This document shows, piece after piece, positions 60,107 to 64,000 of a stretch of 64,000 nucleotides of DNA. The stretch's first letter is position 1; every line of letters begins with the position of its first letter. Origin of the DNA: Flavobacterium quisquiliarum. Its GTDB lineage: Bacteria > Bacteroidota > Bacteroidia > Flavobacteriales > Flavobacteriaceae. The translations under genes and the position numbers were made by a program. The stretch covers positions 124,001-188,000 of the forward strand of contig NZ_WWEM01000038.1 of NCBI RefSeq assembly GCF_019308285.1, read 5' to 3'. Below the pieces are notes generated by a model. That model did not search any database. It saw only the letters and a program-made list of their open reading frames with translations, and was not told the origin of the DNA.

Positions 60107-60739
60107 TTAAGGCGTTAATTGAATTGTATTGTTCATTAGGGTTGATTTCTTAAAAACACTGTACATGCTTTGTTTTAAAAAAACCGTTTTTTTGTTTTTC
60201 GAAATTTTACTGTTTACATTATCAGCAGTTAAAATGTCCCGATCAAAAGTGTAAATAGAAGTAATAGAGGCTTCTTCCAAATCTTTCTTTTTCTTCGGAT
60301 CGTTGACTACTTTTTCTGGAACCGGATAAGAAGCGATTCTTTCAAAAGTTTTCCCGCTTCCGCTAAAGTGAATCTGTTCACGCTGATTGTTTATCGTATT
60401 GACAACAGCATTTAATGCTTTCAAATTGGCATAATTGAGTTTGATAATGAAAACATAATTGCTAAAATCGGTTTTGGTCGTCACATTGGAAATACCGTCA
60501 ATCTTCAATGCTTTTACTTTAAAATCATCTAACTTTTGGGTAATTTCTTGTTCATTCGGAATTTTGACGCCATCAACTTCTTCTAAAAAAATAGCCGATT
60601 TGGTTTTAAACCAAGATTTTGAGAAATCGATCATCAAAGTATATTCGCCACTTTGATCGTCGTGATGTTTGATTCTTTCTGTAATCTCAAAACAACTTGT
60701 TAAGAGCAGACAGCAAAATAAAGCGAGAATTTTCTTCAT
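60107..60739 (-). CDS. Predicted lipoprotein, 210 aa
   Basis: MKKILALFCCLLLTSC is a lipoprotein signal with lipobox LTSC (Cys16). The mature part opens FEITERIKHHDDQSGEYTLM and then forms alternating strands and helices (VKALKIDGISNVTTKTDFSN). No family is recognised. Its stop is 3 bp before the 599-residue exported protein, so the pair is probably functionally linked, for example as partner and anchor. Confidence 0.65.
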   Translation of the reverse strand: MKKILALFCCLLLTSCFEITERIKHHDDQSGEYTLMIDFSKSWFKTKSAIFLEEVDGVKIPNEQEITQKLDDFKVKALKIDGISNVTTKTDFSNYVFIIKLNYANLKALNAVVNTINNQREQIHFSGSGKTFERIASYPVPEKVVNDPKKKKDLEEASITSIYTFDRDILTADNVNSKISKNKKTVFLKQSMYSVFKKSTLMNNTIQLTP

Positions 60740-60866
60740 CTTACAAATTTAGATGGAATTTTTAAGAAATCATACTTTCCCCAAGAACAATAAAAAAGAA
60801 CAAACTTTTAGATAATATTAACGGATTCTATAGCTAGCTAAACGCCTTATTCTGTTGATTTTTATT

Positions 60867-60874
60867 TAACTTTG
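60867..60874 (+). promoter_or_regulatory. Bacteroidota -7 element for hemB
   Basis: TAACTTTG fits TAnnTTTG. It leaves a leader of about 100 nt that ends in ATCTAAA heptads (60950-60976) before the hemB ATG. Confidence 0.4.
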
Positions 60875-60980
60875 CGCCACTTAAAAAGTAGAACAAACTT
60901 TAAAAAACAAAAAACACAACTTCATTTTTAGAAACAAAGATTAATCAATCTGAAATCTAAAATCTAAAATCTAAAATTAT

Positions 60981-61976
60981 ATGTTCCCATTACAACGAGG
61001 CAGACGATTAAGAGTAAATGAATCAATTCGTTCTTTAGTACGTGAAACCAGTTTAAGTCCGTCGGATTTTATGTTTCCAATGTTTATTGCTGAAGGAGAG
61101 AATGTAAAAGTAGAAATTCCATCAATGCCAGGAATTTTCAGAAGATCTATAGATTTAACAGTTGAAGAAGTAAAAGAACTTTATGATTTAGGAATTCGCG
61201 CGGTTAACATTTATGTAAAAGTGAGCGAAAACCTAAAAGACAATACTGGAAAAGAAGCTTGGAATCCAAACGGATTAATGCAGCAAGCTATTCGCGCCAT
61301 AAAAGCCGCTTGTCCAGAAATGATCGTGATGCCAGATGTGGCTTTAGATCCTTATTCTATTTACGGTCATGACGGAATTATAACAAATGGCGATGTAGAA
61401 AATGACAGCACAGTCGATGCTTTAGTAAAAATGGCCGTTTCTCACGCAGAAGCCGGTGCCGATTTTGTTGCGCCAAGTGATATGATGGACGGACGCGTTT
61501 TGCGCCTGCGCGAAGGTTTAGATGCTGCCGGATTTCAGAATGTTGGAATTATGAGCTATTCTGCTAAATATGCCTCTGCTTTTTACGGTCCATTTAGAGA
61601 TGCTTTAGATTCTGCTCCAAAAGAAGCTGATGTTGTTGTTCCAAAAGATAAAAAAACATACCAAATGGATTATGCCAACCGCATCGAAGCAATCAAAGAA
61701 GCTTTGTCAGATGTAGAAGAAGGTGCAGATATGGTTATGGTAAAACCGGGAATCGCTTATTTGGATATTGTTCGAGAAATAAAAAATACAGTACACGTTC
61801 CTGTAACCGTATATCAGGTTTCTGGAGAATATGCTATGATTAAAGCGGCATCTGAAAGAGGCTGGCTTGATCACGATAAAATTATGATGGAACAATTAAT
61901 GTGCATCAAACGTTCTGGTGCCAATCTTATTTCAACATATTTTGCAAAAGAAGCGGCAATTTTATTAAACAAATAA
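60981..61976 (+). CDS. hemB: Porphobilinogen synthase HemB
   Basis: 331 residues. The Schiff-base Lys blocks are MMDGRVLRLREGLDAAGF-adjacent YSAKYASAFYGPFRDA and DMVMVKPGIAYLDIV. It condenses two aminolevulinates to porphobilinogen. At the metal site the sequence MPDVALDPYSIYGHDGI has D-x-A-L-D-P instead of the Cys-rich zinc motif, so it should be the magnesium-dependent, zinc-independent type. The cytochrome gene begins 1 bp after the stop. It lies outside the main hem block but completes it. Confidence 0.95.
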   Translation: MFPLQRGRRLRVNESIRSLVRETSLSPSDFMFPMFIAEGENVKVEIPSMPGIFRRSIDLTVEEVKELYDLGIRAVNIYVKVSENLKDNTGKEAWNPNGLMQQAIRAIKAACPEMIVMPDVALDPYSIYGHDGIITNGDVENDSTVDALVKMAVSHAEAGADFVAPSDMMDGRVLRLREGLDAAGFQNVGIMSYSAKYASAFYGPFRDALDSAPKEADVVVPKDKKTYQMDYANRIEAIKEALSDVEEGADMVMVKPGIAYLDIVREIKNTVHVPVTVYQVSGEYAMIKAASERGWLDHDKIMMEQLMCIKRSGANLISTYFAKEAAILLNK

Positions 61977-61977
61977 A

Positions 61978-62376
61978 ATGAAAAGAATTTTATTTTTATC
62001 TGCCGTTTTATCCTTTGCATCCTGTAAAAAAGAAGGTTCTGAAAACACAGACCATACAAAAGAAGCCTATTCTGAAGGAGAATCGGCAAAAGCCAAAACA
62101 CCAGAAGCTTTAGGAAAAGAAATTTTTGAAGGACGAGGAAATTGTACCGCATGTCATCAGCCGGATCAAAAAGTAATTGGGCCAAGCATTCAAGAAATCG
62201 CTAAGATTTATAAAGACAAAAAAGGCGATATGACCACATTCTTAAAAGGAAACGCTGATCCAATTGTAGATCCAAGTCAGTTTTCGGTAATGCAGACCAA
62301 TTTTGCCATTACAAAAGAAATGTCTGACGAAGAGTTAAAAGCTATTGAAACGTACATCTACAGTCATTTAAAATAA
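61978..62376 (+). CDS. Lipoprotein c-type cytochrome
   Basis: MKRILFLSAVLSFASC has lipobox FASC (Cys16), so the protein is anchored to a membrane and faces the periplasm. After a charged linker the class I cytochrome domain has GRGNCTACHQPDQKVIGPSI with the haem-binding C-x2-C-H, and SQFSVMQTNFAI supplies the likely axial Met. 132 residues, one haem. The ATG is 1 bp after hemB, an economical link between haem synthesis and a haem protein. Partner unknown. Confidence 0.88.
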   Translation: MKRILFLSAVLSFASCKKEGSENTDHTKEAYSEGESAKAKTPEALGKEIFEGRGNCTACHQPDQKVIGPSIQEIAKIYKDKKGDMTTFLKGNADPIVDPSQFSVMQTNFAITKEMSDEELKAIETYIYSHLK

Positions 62377-62380
62377 TTAC

Positions 62381-62561
62381 ATGTTCCGTAGGAACATCTC
62401 ATCGGTAGAAAAATTATGTTGTAATCATTATTTCACGTTCCGTAGGAACGTTTGATTGGCATCATTTTTTAACAATCCAAAATATAAAACGCTCCTACGG
62501 AACGTGAAAAAACGGGGTGGATAATATTGTTTTTCTACCGATGAGACATTCCTACGGAATG
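62381..62561. repeat. TTCCGTAGGAA / CGGTAGAAAAA composite element
   Basis: Hairpins ATGTTCC-GTA-GGAACAT (62381-62397), ACGTTCCGTAGGAACGT (62435-62451) and CATTCCTACGGAATG (62547-62561). Outer arms 62383-62413 and 62530-62560 are inverted with about two mismatches. The same parts, in similar order, occupy the core of 25830-26116. Confidence 0.8.
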
Positions 62562-62599
62562 ATAACAGATATGAAGTTTTAGACACAATAATATAGCAA

Positions 62600-62636
62600 A
62601 ATGGCTGTCTCGAAAATCGAGACAGCCATTTTTATA
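62600..62636. terminator. Bidirectional terminator
   Basis: AATGGCTGTCTCG / CGAGACAGCCATT, 13-bp stem with flanking T and A, between the cytochrome gene (+) and the peptidase gene (-). Confidence 0.8.
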
Positions 62637-62650
62637 TCATTAAAATACTA

Positions 62651-64000
62651 TTACCAGATTTTAACTCGTTTTTCTGGTTCCAAATACATTGGATCTCCTT
62701 TTTTGATTCCAAATGCCTCATAAAAAGAATCTAGGTTTTTAATTGGCACAACCGCTCTGTACATTCCCGGAGAATGCGGATCTGTCTTTACCTGACTTTT
62801 AATCGCTTCATCACGAGATTTAGTTCTCCAAACTGTAGCCCAAGAAATAAAGAAACGCTGTTCTGGCGTAAATCCGTCAATTAAACCTGGATTACCGTGT
62901 TTTTTCAAGTACAATTGCAATCCATCATAAGCAGCGTTGGTTCCTCCTAAATCTCCAATATTTTCGCCTAAAGTAAATTTACCATCTACAAAAATTCCAG
63001 GAAGAGGTTCCAATGCGCTATATTGTGCTGCAAGGTCTCCGCCAAGAGCTGTAAATTGTTTTAAATCATCAGCAGTCCACCAATCTACTAAATTTCCTTC
63101 AGCATTGTAGCGTGCTCCCGAATCGTCAAAACCATGAGAAATTTCGTGGCCAATTACTGCACCAATTCCGCCATAATTTACTGCTTCATCAGCCTGATAA
63201 TTATAGAAAGGAGGTTGCAAAATTGCTGCTGGGAATACAATTTCGTTATAAGAAGGATTGAAATATGCGTTAACTGTTTGCGGCGACATCCCCCACTCTG
63301 TTTTATCAACTGGTTTACCTAGTTTTGCTAAGTTTTCAGCATAAGCCCATTTCGATAAGTTTTTCATATTATCAAAATAAGTACCGCCTTCGTTTACATT
63401 TTTAAGCTCTAGCTTTGAATAATCTTTCCATTTATCTGGATATCCAATCTTAACCGTTAATTTCTTTAACTTCTCAATTGCCTTTACTTTAGTTTCTCGC
63501 GACATCCAAGGCAACGCATTGATTCTATTTTCGTAAGCCTGCATTACATTGGCAATCATGTCTTTTGCTTTTGCTTTTGCTTCAGCAGGAAATAATTTTT
63601 CAACATATAATTTACCTAAAGCTTCTCCAGTTGCTCCGTTGATTACTTGCAACGCAACTTCTTCACGTGGACGCTGTTTTAAAGCTCCTGTTAATGTTTT
63701 TCCGTAGAAATCAAAGTTGGCATTTTCTATTTCTGTAGTTAAAGTTGATGCAGATCTGTTTAATAGCGACCATTTCAAGTACTCTTTCCAAGCTTCTACT
63801 TTCTTTTCTGTAAAAGTCTTTTCCAAAGCAATCATATAACGTGGTTGTGCGACAATTACAGTGTCTAATTTTGTCATTCCAATTCCTGTGAAATATTTCT
63901 CCCATTGAATAGATGGTGTATTCTTTTTCAAATCAGCAACCGCAGTTGGATTGTATTGTTTTCTTCTGTCTCTTCTCTCTACACGATCTAATCTTGGTGC
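62651..64000 (-). CDS. M13-family (neprilysin-like) metallopeptidase, partial
   Basis: The C-terminal 449 residues of a zinc peptidase; the 5' end lies beyond the window, and the frame stays open to base 64000. GAVIGHEISHGFDDSGARYN holds H-E-x-x-H, and LGENIGDLGGTNAAYDGL has the third ligand Glu and the following Asp. NAYFNPSYNEIVFPAAILQP is the substrate-binding N-A-Y/F block. Family members are usually about 680 residues, exported and lipid-anchored. The enzyme cleaves peptides in the periplasm. The terminator at 62600-62636 ends the gene. Confidence 0.93.
   Translation of the reverse strand, partial: APRLDRVERRDRRKQYNPTAVADLKKNTPSIQWEKYFTGIGMTKLDTVIVAQPRYMIALEKTFTEKKVEAWKEYLKWSLLNRSASTLTTEIENANFDFYGKTLTGALKQRPREEVALQVINGATGEALGKLYVEKLFPAEAKAKAKDMIANVMQAYENRINALPWMSRETKVKAIEKLKKLTVKIGYPDKWKDYSKLELKNVNEGGTYFDNMKNLSKWAYAENLAKLGKPVDKTEWGMSPQTVNAYFNPSYNEIVFPAAILQPPFYNYQADEAVNYGGIGAVIGHEISHGFDDSGARYNAEGNLVDWWTADDLKQFTALGGDLAAQYSALEPLPGIFVDGKFTLGENIGDLGGTNAAYDGLQLYLKKHGNPGLIDGFTPEQRFFISWATVWRTKSRDEAIKSQVKTDPHSPGMYRAVVPIKNLDSFYEAFGIKKGDPMYLEPEKRVKIW

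Overview
The window reads as a chromosomal segment of a Flavobacterium-like Bacteroidota. The DNA is AT-rich. Start sites show Bacteroidota-type -7 elements (TAnnTTTG) and no consistent Shine-Dalgarno sequence. Many secreted proteins are lipoproteins or carry short signal peptides ending in F/Y/A-x-Q. The gene families (TonB-dependent receptor, HAE1 RND pump, lycopene cyclase, DUF4421-like protein, BrxA/B, HemJ) fit this phylum. Nothing was computed; all comparisons are by eye.

Region 1 (1-16.8 kb) is an accessory island of mostly unidentified small secreted proteins, lipoproteins and membrane proteins, including an ankyrin protein, a KilA-N protein, a leucine-rich-repeat-like protein and three proteins with FG-GAP-like acidic motifs. 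It is full of decayed copies: a nonsense-broken ORF, 5' and 3' fragments of a paralogue of the 4499-5143 gene, a frameshifted gene remnant, and genes cut at a recurring short element. Shared leader (~73 bp) and tail (~90 bp) sequences recur between genes, so the stretch looks like an array built by duplication and recombination of gene cassettes.

Region 2 (16.8-20 kb) holds two tRNA U34 hydroxylation enzymes, TrhP with a 1-nt-overlapping ferredoxin, and TrhO. TrhO ends in the same ~85-residue module that ends TrhP. Region 3 (20.1-25.8 kb) is a complete RND efflux operon (adaptor, pump, outer membrane factor) with a Zur-like palindrome upstream. Region 4 (26-34 kb) has a bacilliredoxin, a TPR protein with lycopene cyclase, and a cluster of four glycosyltransferase-type genes.

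Region 5 (34-42.3 kb) is a metal-homeostasis block: a TonB-dependent receptor, an operon of MerC-like protein, COG0523 GTPase and thioredoxin-reductase-like flavoprotein divergent from a Zur-type Fur protein, an NRAMP-USP fusion transporter, and a DtxR/MntR regulator. Two kinds of operator-like palindromes connect these genes. Region 6 (42.3-62.4 kb) is dominated by haem synthesis: hemJ, hemH, an AraC regulator, hemA, hemC, hemD, hemE, hemF and hemB. These are interspersed with an enoyl-CoA hydratase, a histidine kinase, a GNAT enzyme, a class I aldolase and a REP-associated transposase flanked by its likely REP hairpins. The window ends inside an M13 metallopeptidase gene.

A second theme is intergenic palindromic repeats. 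At least five distinct families lie in gaps between housekeeping genes. No tRNA, rRNA or CRISPR array was recognised.
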